Shown: positions 37,506-47,032, numbered from the stretch's first letter. The stretch is 64,000 nucleotides of DNA from Coprococcus eutactus (GCF_025149915.1 NZ_CP102278.1:620001-684000); one strand, 5' to 3'. A program made the numbers and translations. Notes: generated by a model from the sequence alone, not told the origin.

Positions 37506-38480
37506 ATGATAGGCGGAGATTTGATCACCTACAGACCTGACATTCAGGTACTTGACGCAACAATAAGAGATGGAGGACTTGTCAATGATTTCTATTTTAC
37601 TGACGAGTTTATAAGAGCCCTCTATGAAGCGAACATCAAGGCGGGGGTTGATTATATGGAATTCGGCTATAAGGCCTCCAAGGAAATGTTTGATGTGAAC
37701 AAATTCGGCAAATGGAAGTTCTGTAACGAGGAGGACATAAGAGCCATCGTCGGGGAGAACAATACAGATCTGAAAATCTCGGTTATGGCAGATGTTGGAA
37801 GATGTGACTACAAGAAGGATATTATCGACAGAGCCGACAGTGTCATCGATCTGGTGAGGGTGGCGACATACATCAACACTATGCCGGCAGCCATCGAGAT
37901 GATTGAGGATGCACATGCAAAGGGATACGAGACGACATGCAACATCATGGCAGTTTCAAAGGATCAGGAGTCGGATATCGATCTTGCCCTTGAGATGCTT
38001 GGTAAGAGCAATGTAGATGGAATATACATTGTTGACAGCTACGGCTCACTGTACCCTGAGCAGATCAAGAAACTCGCGGAGAAATATGTCGCAGTTGGAG
38101 AGAAGTATGGCAAGAAGATAGGAATACATGCACACGACAACTTAAAGCTTGCCTATGCCAACACTGTTGAGGCAATGAGGAGTGGTGCGAGCATGCTCGA
38201 TGGAACTGTAAGCTGTATGGGCAGGGGCGCAGGAAATTGTGCACTTGAGCTTCTTCTTGGATTCCTCAGAAATCCAAAGTACAACCTGTACCACATCCTG
38301 AAGTTCATAGAGCAGTACATGGTTCCGCTCAAGGCAAAGGGAGATGCAGTATGGGGCTATGATGTGCCATACATGCTGACCGGAATGCTGAATCAGCACC
38401 CAAGGGAAGCCATCGATTTCATCAAGAATGAAAGACACGATTACGCAGATATGTACAGCTACCTTATGTACAGGGAGTAG
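37506..38480 (+). CDS. HMGL-like (DRE-TIM) aldolase catalytic domain protein
   Basis: A 324-residue TIM-barrel enzyme of the HMG-CoA lyase-like group. The metal and catalytic signature is VLDATIRDGGLVNDFYF near residues 13-29 (DxTxRDGG), with HAHDNLKLAYANT as the later histidine pair, and CMGRGAGNCALELLL. Homologues include 4-hydroxy-2-oxovalerate aldolase and isopropylmalate synthase domains, but the regulatory and CoA-related extensions are absent, so the substrate is unknown. It has a GGAGG ribosome site and its own promoter, and it stands alone. Confidence 0.85.
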   Translation: MIGGDLITYRPDIQVLDATIRDGGLVNDFYFTDEFIRALYEANIKAGVDYMEFGYKASKEMFDVNKFGKWKFCNEEDIRAIVGENNTDLKISVMADVGRCDYKKDIIDRADSVIDLVRVATYINTMPAAIEMIEDAHAKGYETTCNIMAVSKDQESDIDLALEMLGKSNVDGIYIVDSYGSLYPEQIKKLAEKYVAVGEKYGKKIGIHAHDNLKLAYANTVEAMRSGASMLDGTVSCMGRGAGNCALELLLGFLRNPKYNLYHILKFIEQYMVPLKAKGDAVWGYDVPYMLTGMLNQHPREAIDFIKNERHDYADMYSYLMYRE

Positions 38481-38559
38481 TCAGCTGCTAAGAATGTATG
38501 CCATACAGTGAGTAACCAGTTGCTGCGAATGCATACAATACAGAGAGAAAACAAATATC

Positions 38560-38589
38560 TTGATATATGTCATGGCAATAGCCTATAAT
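38560..38589 (+). promoter_or_regulatory. Promoter in the aldolase / oxidoreductase gap
   Basis: TTGATA (38560-38565), 18-bp spacer, TATAAT (38584-38589). It precedes a terminator by about 85 bp, so the transcript may be a short RNA or an attenuated leader. Confidence 0.5.
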
Positions 38590-38676
38590 AAGCGTTGACA
38601 CAGTATTAACATAAAACAAAATAATATACACATTGTGGTTTGGACACAGGCAATGGTGTTCAAAATAAAGGGGAGG

Positions 38677-38718
38677 ACTCCTGGTGTCAGTTATCGCTGG
38701 CATCAGGAGTTTTTCTTC
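38677..38718 (+). terminator. Intrinsic terminator between aldolase and oxidoreductase genes
   Basis: ACTCCTGGTG (38677-38686) pairs with CATCAGGAGT (38701-38710, one G-T), followed by TTTTCTT. It is 197 bp from the aldolase stop. Confidence 0.75.
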
Positions 38719-38734
38719 TTTTTTCCGGGCTGTG

Positions 38735-38743
38735 TGTTATAAT
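38735..38743 (+). promoter_or_regulatory. Extended -10 promoter of the Gfo/Idh/MocA gene
   Basis: TGTTATAAT at 38735-38743, directly after the terminator, the same layout as at 7121-7214. Confidence 0.5.
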
Positions 38744-38852
38744 CGGATGTGTAGTGTCAAATTTGTCAATAAATAACAAGAGAATACTTGGGAAGATTGA
38801 TATGTGCAGCGATAGCACTTGAAAACATATAGAAATAGCAGGAGGGCAGCAC

Positions 38853-39821
38853 GTGAACATAGGAATATTGGGCGCAGGCAAGATTGCCGGTGTCATGGCA
38901 GATACGATAAATAAGATGGATAATGTGGAGCTGTATGCAGTAGGTTCAAGAACCTTGGAAAAGGCGAATGAATTTGCCAGGGAATTTGATATAGATAAGG
39001 CTTATGGAAGCTATGAAGAACTGGTAAGTGATGACGCGATAGATCTTATATACATTGCAACGCCGCATTCACATCACTATGAGCATATGAAGCTCTGCAT
39101 AGAACATGGAAGAAATGTACTCTGCGAGAAAGCATTTACCTACGATGCTGCGCAGGCTGAGAAGATCGCAGCTCTGGCAGCAGAGAAGAAGGTGTATGTG
39201 GCTGAGGCGATATGGACGAGATATATGCCGTCCAGACAGATAATAAATGAAATTCTGGAATCAGGTGTGATAGGGGATATCAGGACAATGACCTGCAACC
39301 TGTCCTATCCGATATCAAAGATAGAGCGCCTGATAAGACCAGAACTGGCAGGAGGTGCCCTTTTAGACGTGGGAGTTTACGGGCTGAACTTCATTGTCAT
39401 GCATATGGGTAAGGAGATATCAGCTATCGAATCGTCTGTCATGATGCATGAGACCGGGGTAGACGGACAGGAGAGTATAACAGTCAAATACGAAGACGGA
39501 AGGATGGCAGTGACGACCCACAGCATATATGGCAGATCGGACAGAAAAGGAATCTTCTATGGCGAGAAGGGATATATGATAGTCAATAATATAAATAATC
39601 CGCAGGGGATAGATGTGTTCGACTGTGAGGACAGGCTTATCAGACACGTGGATGTACCGGAACAGATAAGTGGTTATGAGTATGAGATCATGGAGAGTCT
39701 GGATATGATCAGACAGGGACGAACGCAGAGTGAGTCGATGCCTCTGGCTGAGTCGATATATATGATGAAGCTCATGGATGATATTAGAAAAGAGTGGGCT
39801 GGTGCATTAAAAAGATTGTAA
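38853..39821 (+). CDS. Gfo/Idh/MocA family oxidoreductase
   Basis: A 322-residue NAD(P)-dependent oxidoreductase. The Rossmann motif is at the very start (IGILGAGKIAGVMADTI), followed by YIATPHSHHYEHMKLCIEHG and the catalytic lysine in VLCEKAFT (the EKP position, here EKA). The C-terminal substrate domain has GGALLDVGVYGLNFIVMHM. Relatives oxidise sugars, inositols or trans-dihydrodiols; the substrate cannot be named. The GTG start at 38853 is set by AGGAGGG upstream. Monocistronic by context. Confidence 0.9.
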   Translation: MNIGILGAGKIAGVMADTINKMDNVELYAVGSRTLEKANEFAREFDIDKAYGSYEELVSDDAIDLIYIATPHSHHYEHMKLCIEHGRNVLCEKAFTYDAAQAEKIAALAAEKKVYVAEAIWTRYMPSRQIINEILESGVIGDIRTMTCNLSYPISKIERLIRPELAGGALLDVGVYGLNFIVMHMGKEISAIESSVMMHETGVDGQESITVKYEDGRMAVTTHSIYGRSDRKGIFYGEKGYMIVNNINNPQGIDVFDCEDRLIRHVDVPEQISGYEYEIMESLDMIRQGRTQSESMPLAESIYMMKLMDDIRKEWAGALKRL

Positions 39822-39850
39822 AAATCCGAATAATATAAAGTCCAAAGAAC

Positions 39851-39878
39851 TTGAAAATATGCCGGCGTCATTTATACT
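39851..39878 (+). promoter_or_regulatory. Promoter of the FMN-binding protein gene
   Basis: TTGAAA (39851-39856), 16-bp spacer, TATACT (39873-39878). Confidence 0.5.
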
Positions 39879-39982
39879 ATTTTATTAGATTGTATTTTGA
39901 TCTTCGAGTGATTAGAGATTAAGATAGCAGATGAGAAAAAGAGGATTGCACAAGACTGTATGATGATAGAGGGAGGTATTGT

Positions 39983-40501
39983 ATGCGGGAGATGCGGAGA
40001 AGTGACAGGATGATAACAGATCGTGAAGAGATAGTGGATGTACTTGATTCGTGCAAGGTGTTCCGGATGGCGGTGCATGATGAAGAGGGAATGTACATAG
40101 TTCCGTTGAATTTCGGCTATACCTACGAAGAGGATGTCCTGAAGCTTTACTTCCATTCTGCCGGCGATGGCAGGAAGGTGGATGCGCTGGCGGCAGATCC
40201 GAAGGTTGCCATAGAGATGGACACGGATCATTATCTGGTTGAGGGACCAAATGCATGCAGCTTCGGTTATCTCTACAGCAGTATCATGGGAAATGGCACA
40301 GCCAGAAAGCTCACAGAACCGGAGGAGAAGTGTGCGGCACTTAACTGCCTCATGAATCATCAGCTCACAAGAAATACTGATAATATGAGGTCATTTGACA
40401 AGATAGAGAAGAAGAAATACAACTACTCATACCAGATGCTTGCAGCGGTAAATGTGTATGAGATAATTGTGGAGAATTTTACATGTAAATCAAGAAGATA
40501 A
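39983..40501 (+). CDS. Pyridoxamine 5'-phosphate oxidase-like FMN-binding protein (NimA-like)
   Basis: A 172-residue split-barrel flavoprotein. It opens REMRRSDRMITDREEIVDVL, then VPLNFGYTYEEDVLKLYFHS, and AADPKVAIEMDTDHYLV, the pattern of the NimA / PNPOx-like group that binds FMN. These proteins often reduce nitroimidazoles or other small oxidants, but many have no known role, so resistance should not be assumed. The ATG at 39983 follows GGGAGG. It stands alone. Confidence 0.85.
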   Translation: MREMRRSDRMITDREEIVDVLDSCKVFRMAVHDEEGMYIVPLNFGYTYEEDVLKLYFHSAGDGRKVDALAADPKVAIEMDTDHYLVEGPNACSFGYLYSSIMGNGTARKLTEPEEKCAALNCLMNHQLTRNTDNMRSFDKIEKKKYNYSYQMLAAVNVYEIIVENFTCKSRR

Positions 40502-40649
40502 GTGCACTAGGATGACGAGAGCTGGGGATGATCAACACCCCAAAAACAACGCAGCACGCGGTGCAGATAAGAAACGATATCGGTTGTGGCGTGATTGGTG
40601 AAATTCAAGTAAGTTATTACGAGATCAATAGTTCTTGTGGTTTAAAGAA

Positions 40650-40678
40650 TTGACGTAAAACATAATACAAATTATAAT
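40650..40678 (+). promoter_or_regulatory. Promoter of gltX
   Basis: TTGACG (40650-40655), 17-bp spacer, TATAAT (40673-40678). The leader of about 110 nt has a small stem (CCGCA with TGCGG near 40714-40742), but no T-box is visible. Confidence 0.7.
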
Positions 40679-40797
40679 CAGACAGGATATAGTACAAATG
40701 AAGTATATATATTGTTCCGCAGTACAGTTCAGATGGTGCGGGATATTTAGAAGATTTTAAAACATGAAGTAATTAGTTAGAAAGGTGAAAACAGGAG

Positions 40798-42474
40798 ATG
40801 GATTACAACAAATTAGCGGATTTGATATTTGCAGATATAACAGATACAGTGGATGACCTCGAGAAGAGGTTTCCGGAGAGAGATCTTCCAGAGGGAGCAA
40901 GGGTGACAAGATTTGCACCAAGCCCTACAGGATATATGCACATCGGCGGACTGTATGCTGCCATGATCTCAAGAAAGCTTGCAAAGCAGAGCGGTGGCGT
41001 GTTCTACCTCAGAATAGAGGATACCGATAGGAAGAGAGAGCTTGAGGACGGTGTAAATGAGATCATCAATTCGCTGAAGAAGTTTGACCTTGGATTTGAC
41101 GAGGGACCATTTGAGGGCGGCGAGACTATATATGGTCCATATAAGCAGAGCGAGAGAAAAGAGATATATCAGACCTGTGTCAAGAAGCTTATGCAGGAGG
41201 GATATGCATATCCTGACTTTACAACAGCCGAGGAGCTTGACGAGATCAGGGCAAAGCAGGAGGCTGCAAAGGTTGACATAGGATATTACGGTGAGTATGC
41301 AGTTGGAAGAAAACTGACTTACGAGCAGATAGAGGAGAAGCTTGCTGCGGGTGAGCCTTATGTAGTGAGACTCAAGAGTCCGGGCGAGGCAGGAAAGACT
41401 GTTATCTACAGCGATCCTATCAGGGGCAAGATTGAGATGCCTGAGAATATCATGGATGTGGTACTTTTGAAGTCAGATGGAATACCTACATACCATTTTG
41501 CACATGCAGTTGACGATCACTTCATGAGGACAAATCTTGTCATCAGAGGTGACGAGTGGCTTGCGTCATATCCACTTCACAAGCAGCTCTTTGACCTGTG
41601 TGGATTTGCGCTTCCAAAGTATGCGCATATCGCACCTATCATGAAGCTTGAGGTCACTGTGGACGAGGAGGGCGAGCACCAGAGAAAGAGAAAGCTCAGC
41701 AAGAGAAAAGATCCGGAGGCTGCGGTTGGCTTCTATGCAGAGCAGGGCTTCCCATCAGTCAGCGTGCTTGAGTACCTTATGACAATAGCAAACTCCAACT
41801 ACGAGGAGTGGCATGCAGCCCATGCGGACAAGACAATAGACGACTTCACACTCTCACTCAAGAAGATGCCTGTCAGCGGTGCACTTTTTGATATGGTGAA
41901 GCTCAACGATGTCAGCAAGGAGATGATCTCAAAGCTCACAGCCGAGGAGTGTTACGAACTCATCATGGAGTGGGCAAAGGAGCATGACGAGAACATATAT
42001 ACATTTGGCACACAGGACAAGGACGGCTTCATGAAGACCATCAACCTGTGGAAGATGTCAGGCAAGAAGGTCCGCAAGGACGTCGGCAAATGGTCAGATC
42101 TGCGCGCGATGTTCGGCTATCTGTATACACCAGAAGATGAGCTGGATCTCCAGTATGAGATAGACGAGAAGTACACACCAGAGATGATCACAGAGGTTAT
42201 CGAGGAGTACAAGAAGGATCTCTTCCTTGACTCAGAGGACTGGTTCTCAAGCATGAAGGTCATGGGCGAGAAGATCGGCTACTGTCCAAATGTCAAGGAG
42301 TATAAGCAGAATCCTGACGGATACAAGGGCAGCATCACAGATGTATGTACCATAGTAAGAGTTGCCATCACAGGCAAGCAGAACTCACCTGATCTGTTCA
42401 CCATCATGAACGTGATTGGAAAAGACAAGACCATGGGCAGACTGGACAAGTTCCTTGCGTGGGTGAATAGATAG
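40798..42474 (+). CDS. gltX: Glutamyl-tRNA synthetase
   Basis: A 558-residue class I synthetase. The HIGH motif lies in RFAPSPTGYMHIGGLYAAM, DTDR in RIEDTDRKRELEDG, and the KMSKS loop is KRKLSKRKDPEA. It charges tRNA-Glu and, in organisms using GatCAB, also tRNA-Gln. The family variant found in Lachnospiraceae is longer than the E. coli enzyme and has a divergent C-terminal anticodon-binding region, as here. The ATG at 40798 follows an AAAGG/AGG-type site. It has its own promoter. Confidence 0.93.
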   Translation: MDYNKLADLIFADITDTVDDLEKRFPERDLPEGARVTRFAPSPTGYMHIGGLYAAMISRKLAKQSGGVFYLRIEDTDRKRELEDGVNEIINSLKKFDLGFDEGPFEGGETIYGPYKQSERKEIYQTCVKKLMQEGYAYPDFTTAEELDEIRAKQEAAKVDIGYYGEYAVGRKLTYEQIEEKLAAGEPYVVRLKSPGEAGKTVIYSDPIRGKIEMPENIMDVVLLKSDGIPTYHFAHAVDDHFMRTNLVIRGDEWLASYPLHKQLFDLCGFALPKYAHIAPIMKLEVTVDEEGEHQRKRKLSKRKDPEAAVGFYAEQGFPSVSVLEYLMTIANSNYEEWHAAHADKTIDDFTLSLKKMPVSGALFDMVKLNDVSKEMISKLTAEECYELIMEWAKEHDENIYTFGTQDKDGFMKTINLWKMSGKKVRKDVGKWSDLRAMFGYLYTPEDELDLQYEIDEKYTPEMITEVIEEYKKDLFLDSEDWFSSMKVMGEKIGYCPNVKEYKQNPDGYKGSITDVCTIVRVAITGKQNSPDLFTIMNVIGKDKTMGRLDKFLAWVNR

Positions 42475-42506
42475 GATATATCAATTTGATGTGCACATTA
42501 AGTTGA

Positions 42507-42657
42507 TATAGTCTGTATCGTGTTTGACATAACCATGCAGGAGCGCTCCCGCTCAACTCAGGCTGCAGCGGCGCTAGCGCTCGCAGGCTCACTGAGAGCC
42601 GGCGCCTTCGTATGTCCTGCATCAGTTAATGTCAAAACGATTACAGATTGTACTATA
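42507..42657. repeat. About 150-bp long inverted-repeat element (palindromic element B)
   Basis: The arms (about 42507-42542 and 42615-42657) match imperfectly: TTTGACAT, AAC and ATGCAGGA on the left recur in order as their complements on the right. The GC-rich core has no ORF. Core bases 42544-42571, read on the - strand, are CCGCTGCAG, 8 nt, GAGCGGGAGCG, the same pattern and spacing as in element A. It lies between gltX and argJ. Confidence 0.7.
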
Positions 42658-42720
42658 TACTTGTGCGCATCCAATTGATGAAGATTGGTTAAAATACATT
42701 TTAGGAGGGATTGGATTACT

Positions 42721-43965
42721 ATGAATAAGAAGATATATGACGGTTATACATATGTAGACGGTGGCGTGTGTGCTGCAAAGGGTTTCACAGCAAATGGACT
42801 TAACTGTGGACTGAACCCTGATAAGAATAAGAATGATCTCGGAATGGTATTTTCAGAGGTGCCATGTGTGGCAGCAGGCGTGTATACACAGAACAAGGTG
42901 AAGGGCGCGCCGGTTACAGTTACCAAGGAGCACCTGAAGAAGTCTGGCAACAAGGCACAGGCAGTAATTGTGAACTCCAAGAATGCCAACACATGCAACG
43001 CAGATGGAATAGAGAAGGCTGAGAAGATATCCCAGCTTGCAGCGGATGCCCTTGGCATAGATGTGAACCTTGTCATCAATGCTTCAACAGGTGTCATCGG
43101 ACAGATCATCCCTATCGAGCCATTTGAGGAGCATATGAAAGAGCTTGCAGACGGTCTCTCAGCAGAAGGCAACGACAAGGCGGCAAATGCTATCATGACC
43201 ACAGACACAGTTGATAAGCAGGTTGCTGTCCAGTTTGATATAGACGGTGTGACATGCACCCTTGGCGGTATGGCAAAGGGAAGCGGAATGATCCATCCAA
43301 ATATGGCTACAACGCTTAACTTCATCACCTCAGACATAGCCATCACATCAGAGCTTATCCAGAAGGCACTTTCAGAGATCGTAAAGGTTACTTACAACTG
43401 TCTCTCAGTAGATGGAGACCAGTCCACAAATGACACTCTGACAGTCATGGCAAATGGCCTTGCGGGCAACAAGCTCATCGACACGGAGAACGAAGCTTAT
43501 GAGAAGTTCAAGAAAGCACTCTACATAGTTATGGAGTGCATGACCATGATGCTCGCCTCGGACGGCGAGGGCGCAACCAAGATGATCGAGTGCACAGTTG
43601 CAGGAGCACCTGACCTTGACACAGCCATCATAGTTGCAAAGAGCGTTATCCGCTCCCCACTTACAAAGTGCGCTATGTTCGGCGAGGATGCCAACTGGGG
43701 ACGTATCCTCTGTGCCATCGGATATGCGGAGGCTGACTTTGATATAGACAAGGTTGCAGTTGATCTTGAGTCAGAATTTGGCGTGGTTCCAGTATGCCGC
43801 AACGGTGCAGGCGTACCATTCTCAGAGGAGAAGGCAGCCAAGGTATTGAGCTCAGATGAGATACACATCAACATAGATCTCGGAATAGGTGAAGTGACAG
43901 CCAAGGCATGGGGTTGTGACCTGACTTATGATTACGTGAAGATCAATGGGGATTATCGTTCATAG
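42721..43965 (+). CDS. argJ: Bifunctional ornithine acetyltransferase / N-acetylglutamate synthase
   Basis: A 414-residue arginine-pathway enzyme that moves the acetyl group from N-acetylornithine to glutamate, and may also use acetyl-CoA. The self-cleavage site is in KGSGMIHPNMATTL, with T197 as the new N-terminal nucleophile. GRILCAIGYA and a late DLGIGEVTAKAWGCDLTYDY also fit. The ATG at 42721 is preferred over 42685 because AGGAGG lies between them. No other arginine gene is in the window; element B lies just upstream. A strong terminator follows. Confidence 0.94.
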   Translation: MNKKIYDGYTYVDGGVCAAKGFTANGLNCGLNPDKNKNDLGMVFSEVPCVAAGVYTQNKVKGAPVTVTKEHLKKSGNKAQAVIVNSKNANTCNADGIEKAEKISQLAADALGIDVNLVINASTGVIGQIIPIEPFEEHMKELADGLSAEGNDKAANAIMTTDTVDKQVAVQFDIDGVTCTLGGMAKGSGMIHPNMATTLNFITSDIAITSELIQKALSEIVKVTYNCLSVDGDQSTNDTLTVMANGLAGNKLIDTENEAYEKFKKALYIVMECMTMMLASDGEGATKMIECTVAGAPDLDTAIIVAKSVIRSPLTKCAMFGEDANWGRILCAIGYAEADFDIDKVAVDLESEFGVVPVCRNGAGVPFSEEKAAKVLSSDEIHINIDLGIGEVTAKAWGCDLTYDYVKINGDYRS

Positions 43966-44006
43966 TCTTAAATATATACAGTGAGATTTGAATATATAAT
44001 AACAGA

Positions 44007-44038
44007 GGTGGGGAGCTTTATCCCCACCATTGTTTTTT
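44007..44038 (+). terminator. Intrinsic terminator of argJ
   Basis: GGTGGGGA (44007-44014) pairs with TCCCCACC (44021-44028), then ATTG and six T. Confidence 0.85.
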
Positions 44039-44220
44039 CTGCATTACCGGGAAAATAATAATAAGCAAGATAATAAGTAAGATAGTAAGCAGGATGGAAA
44101 TGCTATCAGCACAGCAAATAAACAGAGTTTTCCATATCAAAAAATGGATAAATCTTGTAAAATAAATAACATAGTGAAGTCGTGAATAAATAGGTGTTCA
44201 AAACGTTGGAGGTTAAATAC

Positions 44221-46989
44221 ATGGAAGATAGAGTACTTGACTGGGCAGTATATGAGAAGACAGCCCGTGAGATGGTTGCAGAGGGACTTGTTCTGTTAAA
44301 GAACGACAACAAAGCTCTGCCGCTTAAGCAGGGAGAGACGGTTTCTGTATTTGGACGTATGCAGAACCATTATTATAAGAGTGGAACCGGTTCGGGCGGC
44401 ATGGTGAATGTTGCCAAAGTGGTAGGAATCCTTGATGCACTTAATGAGTGCAAGGATGTGAATGTCAATCAGAAACTGGCAGAGACTTATGCCGCATGGG
44501 ATAAGGAACATCCTGTGGAGCTGGGACTTGGCTGGGGACAGGAGCCGTGGTCACAGGCGGAGATGCCGGTTACAGAGGAACTCGTGCAGGAGGCTGCCGG
44601 TGAGTCGGATTCGGCCATAGTGATAATCGCTAGGACGGCAGGCGAGGACAAGGACAATACACTTGAAAAAGGAGCATTTATGCTCACTGATATAGAGACT
44701 GATATGCTTAGACTTGTCAGAGAGAATTTCCAGAAGATGGTCGTTCTCTTGAATGTCGGCGGTCTTATAGATATGTCATTTCTTGACACGATTTCCCCGG
44801 ATGCCTGCATGTATGTATGGCAGGGCGGAATGGTCGGAGGATATGGAGTGGTTGATGTCCTCGTAGGGGATGTCAGCCCTTCAGGAAAACTCACAGACAC
44901 GATAGCCTACGATATCAAGGATTATCCTGCGTATGACAATTTCGGCGGCGAAGAGAGAAACTTCTACGCTGAGGATATCTATGTGGGATACCGTTATTTC
45001 GAGACATTTGCAAAGGATAAGGTCAGATATCCGTTTGGGTACGGATTGTCATACACAGACTTCAAGATCGGCGTAAAACATGCAAGCCTGGATTTTGAAA
45101 AAGGCGTGGCGAATATCTGTGTCAAAGTCACAAATACAGGAAAGAGACTTGGCAAGGAGGTTGTCCAGGTGTACGGTGAGATGCCTCAGGGCAGGCTTGG
45201 CAAGCCATCCAGAGTACTCATTGATTTTGCGAAGACAAAGGAGCTTGTTCCGGGACTCAGCGATGAGCTGAAGTTTGAGATCCCGCTTGACCGTATGGCA
45301 TCATTTGACGATTCAGGGGCGACAGGCCATAGAAACTGTTATGTGCTTGAAGCAGGAGACTACACTATCCATGTAGGAAACAGCATAAGAAATACAACAG
45401 AGTGTCTGTTCTTTGAGCTTGCCGAGACTGTGGAGCTTCAGAAGCTTCAGGAGGCACTTGCACCTTATGAGAAGTTTGACCGCATGAAACCATTCTGTGA
45501 TGAGAACGGCAGGATGCTTATAGAGTATGAGGAGACACCTCTAGTCACTGTTGATATGTATGACAGGAGAGAGCAGGAGCTGCCGGAGGAGATACCGGTT
45601 ACCGGTGACAAGGGTATTACGCTTCTTGATGTAAGGGAAGGCAAGGCAACCATGGATGAGTTCATAGCGCAGTTTGATGATGAGGATCTGGCATGCTTTG
45701 TCCGCGGAGAGGGAATGGGAAGTTCTCTTGTGACGGCGGGAACAGCGTCAGCATTTGCCGGGGTATCGCCAAATTTGATCGCACATAAGATCCCATCGGT
45801 GTGCTGTGATGATGGACCATCGGGAATGAGACTTGATTCGGGTATGAAGGCATTCTCACTTCCAAATGGCACTCTGTGTGGATGTTCATTTAACAAAGAA
45901 TTGAACACCAGACTGTATGCACTTCTCGGACTTGAGATGACAGCGAATAAGGTTGAGGTTCTTCTCGGACCGGGAATGAATATCCACCGTCACCCGCTTA
46001 ATGGACGAAACTTTGAGTATTTCTCCGAGGATCCATACCTTACGGGTTCCATTGCAACTGCCCAGTTAGAGGGACTTAAGTCCAGTGGCGTGTCCGGAAC
46101 GATCAAGCATTTCTGCGGAAATAATCAGGAGTATCACCGCCATACAATGGACTCGGTCATCTCCCAGAGGGCACTCAGAGAGGTATACCTGAAGGGATTT
46201 GAGATAGCTGTCAAGTCAGGATATGCCGACTCGGTCATGACAACATACGGTCTGGTAAACGGTCTCTACACCGCAGGAAGTTATGATCTGAATACCACAA
46301 TACTCAGAAATGAGTGGGGATTTACAGGCGTGGTCATGACAGATTGGTGGGCATCCATCAACCGCAGAGGTATGGAGCCGGATGCAAATGACTTTGCGAC
46401 TATGATACAGGCACAGAATGATATGTATATGTGCTGCCCGGACGGCTCGAAGAATATGGGTGGAGACAATGTCCTAGAGGCACTTCATGACGGACGTATA
46501 TTGAGAGCTGAACTCCAGAGGATCGCAAAGAATGTGTGTAGCTTTGCCATGGATACAAATGCATTTAAGCGTCTTGTGGGAGAACCTGTAGAGATAGAGA
46601 TAATAAACCGTCCAAAGCAGGCTGACGATTTTTCAATTGATGATGTGGAATATATCAATGTCGACAGAGACATACTTATAGATCTGACAGAGAAGGCCAG
46701 CACCGCCGACACGAATTATGTCATAGCCCTTGATGTTGAACATCCGGGAGAGTATGATGTGAGTCTGAGGGGAAGTTCAACTCTTGAAAAGCTTGCCCAG
46801 CTGCCGTGTACCCTGTTTTTCAACGGATTCCCTGTGAGCAACTTCACATTTAACGGAACTGACGGCAAGGATGTTGTGATCAGGAAAGAGGTCAAATTTT
46901 ACAGCAGATTCAATGTGCTCCGACTGTATGTGAAGTCGAATGGACTTGACCTCAAGGATATTAAGTTCAGTTTTGAAAAAGAGTTTTGA
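44221..46989 (+). CDS. Glycoside hydrolase family 3 with permuted domain order
   Basis: A 922-residue GH3 enzyme, probably a beta-glucosidase. The domain order is reversed from the common one. The GH3 C-terminal alpha/beta sandwich comes first (EMVAEGLVLLKNDNKALPL, about 15-30), followed by an FnIII-like domain (YPFGYGLSYTDFK and on). The catalytic (alpha/beta)8 domain comes last, from about 470, with GPGMNIHRHPLNGRNFEYFS, IKHFCGNN and nucleophile D708 in VVMTDWWAS. Such permutation is known in Ruminococcus and Butyrivibrio beta-glucosidases. There is no signal peptide, so it is cytoplasmic. The ATG at 44221 follows GGAGG. Confidence 0.9.
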   Translation: MEDRVLDWAVYEKTAREMVAEGLVLLKNDNKALPLKQGETVSVFGRMQNHYYKSGTGSGGMVNVAKVVGILDALNECKDVNVNQKLAETYAAWDKEHPVELGLGWGQEPWSQAEMPVTEELVQEAAGESDSAIVIIARTAGEDKDNTLEKGAFMLTDIETDMLRLVRENFQKMVVLLNVGGLIDMSFLDTISPDACMYVWQGGMVGGYGVVDVLVGDVSPSGKLTDTIAYDIKDYPAYDNFGGEERNFYAEDIYVGYRYFETFAKDKVRYPFGYGLSYTDFKIGVKHASLDFEKGVANICVKVTNTGKRLGKEVVQVYGEMPQGRLGKPSRVLIDFAKTKELVPGLSDELKFEIPLDRMASFDDSGATGHRNCYVLEAGDYTIHVGNSIRNTTECLFFELAETVELQKLQEALAPYEKFDRMKPFCDENGRMLIEYEETPLVTVDMYDRREQELPEEIPVTGDKGITLLDVREGKATMDEFIAQFDDEDLACFVRGEGMGSSLVTAGTASAFAGVSPNLIAHKIPSVCCDDGPSGMRLDSGMKAFSLPNGTLCGCSFNKELNTRLYALLGLEMTANKVEVLLGPGMNIHRHPLNGRNFEYFSEDPYLTGSIATAQLEGLKSSGVSGTIKHFCGNNQEYHRHTMDSVISQRALREVYLKGFEIAVKSGYADSVMTTYGLVNGLYTAGSYDLNTTILRNEWGFTGVVMTDWWASINRRGMEPDANDFATMIQAQNDMYMCCPDGSKNMGGDNVLEALHDGRILRAELQRIAKNVCSFAMDTNAFKRLVGEPVEIEIINRPKQADDFSIDDVEYINVDRDILIDLTEKASTADTNYVIALDVEHPGEYDVSLRGSSTLEKLAQLPCTLFFNGFPVSNFTFNGTDGKDVVIRKEVKFYSRFNVLRLYVKSNGLDLKDIKFSFEKEF

Positions 46990-47003
46990 TCTGAAAATAA
47001 ATA

Positions 47004-47032
47004 TTGACATAGACTGCCATAGATGGTAACCT
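47004..47032 (+). promoter_or_regulatory. Promoter of the NiCo riboswitch transcript
   Basis: TTGACA (47004-47009), 17-bp spacer, TAACCT (47027-47032; a weak -10). The start would lie near 47039, just before the aptamer. Confidence 0.55.

Noticed and set aside
39983..40501. Nitroimidazole resistance (nim) gene
   Set aside because: It belongs to the wide NimA-like FMN family, most of whose members have no proven resistance role.
40502..40797. T-box or riboswitch before gltX
   Set aside because: Only a promoter and one small stem are visible; no T-box core or conserved riboswitch segment was found.
42744..43346. Open frame (200 codons) on the - strand inside argJ
   Set aside because: Antisense to a gene with unmistakable ArgJ motifs; Ser/Ala/Pro-rich product typical of reverse-frame shadows.
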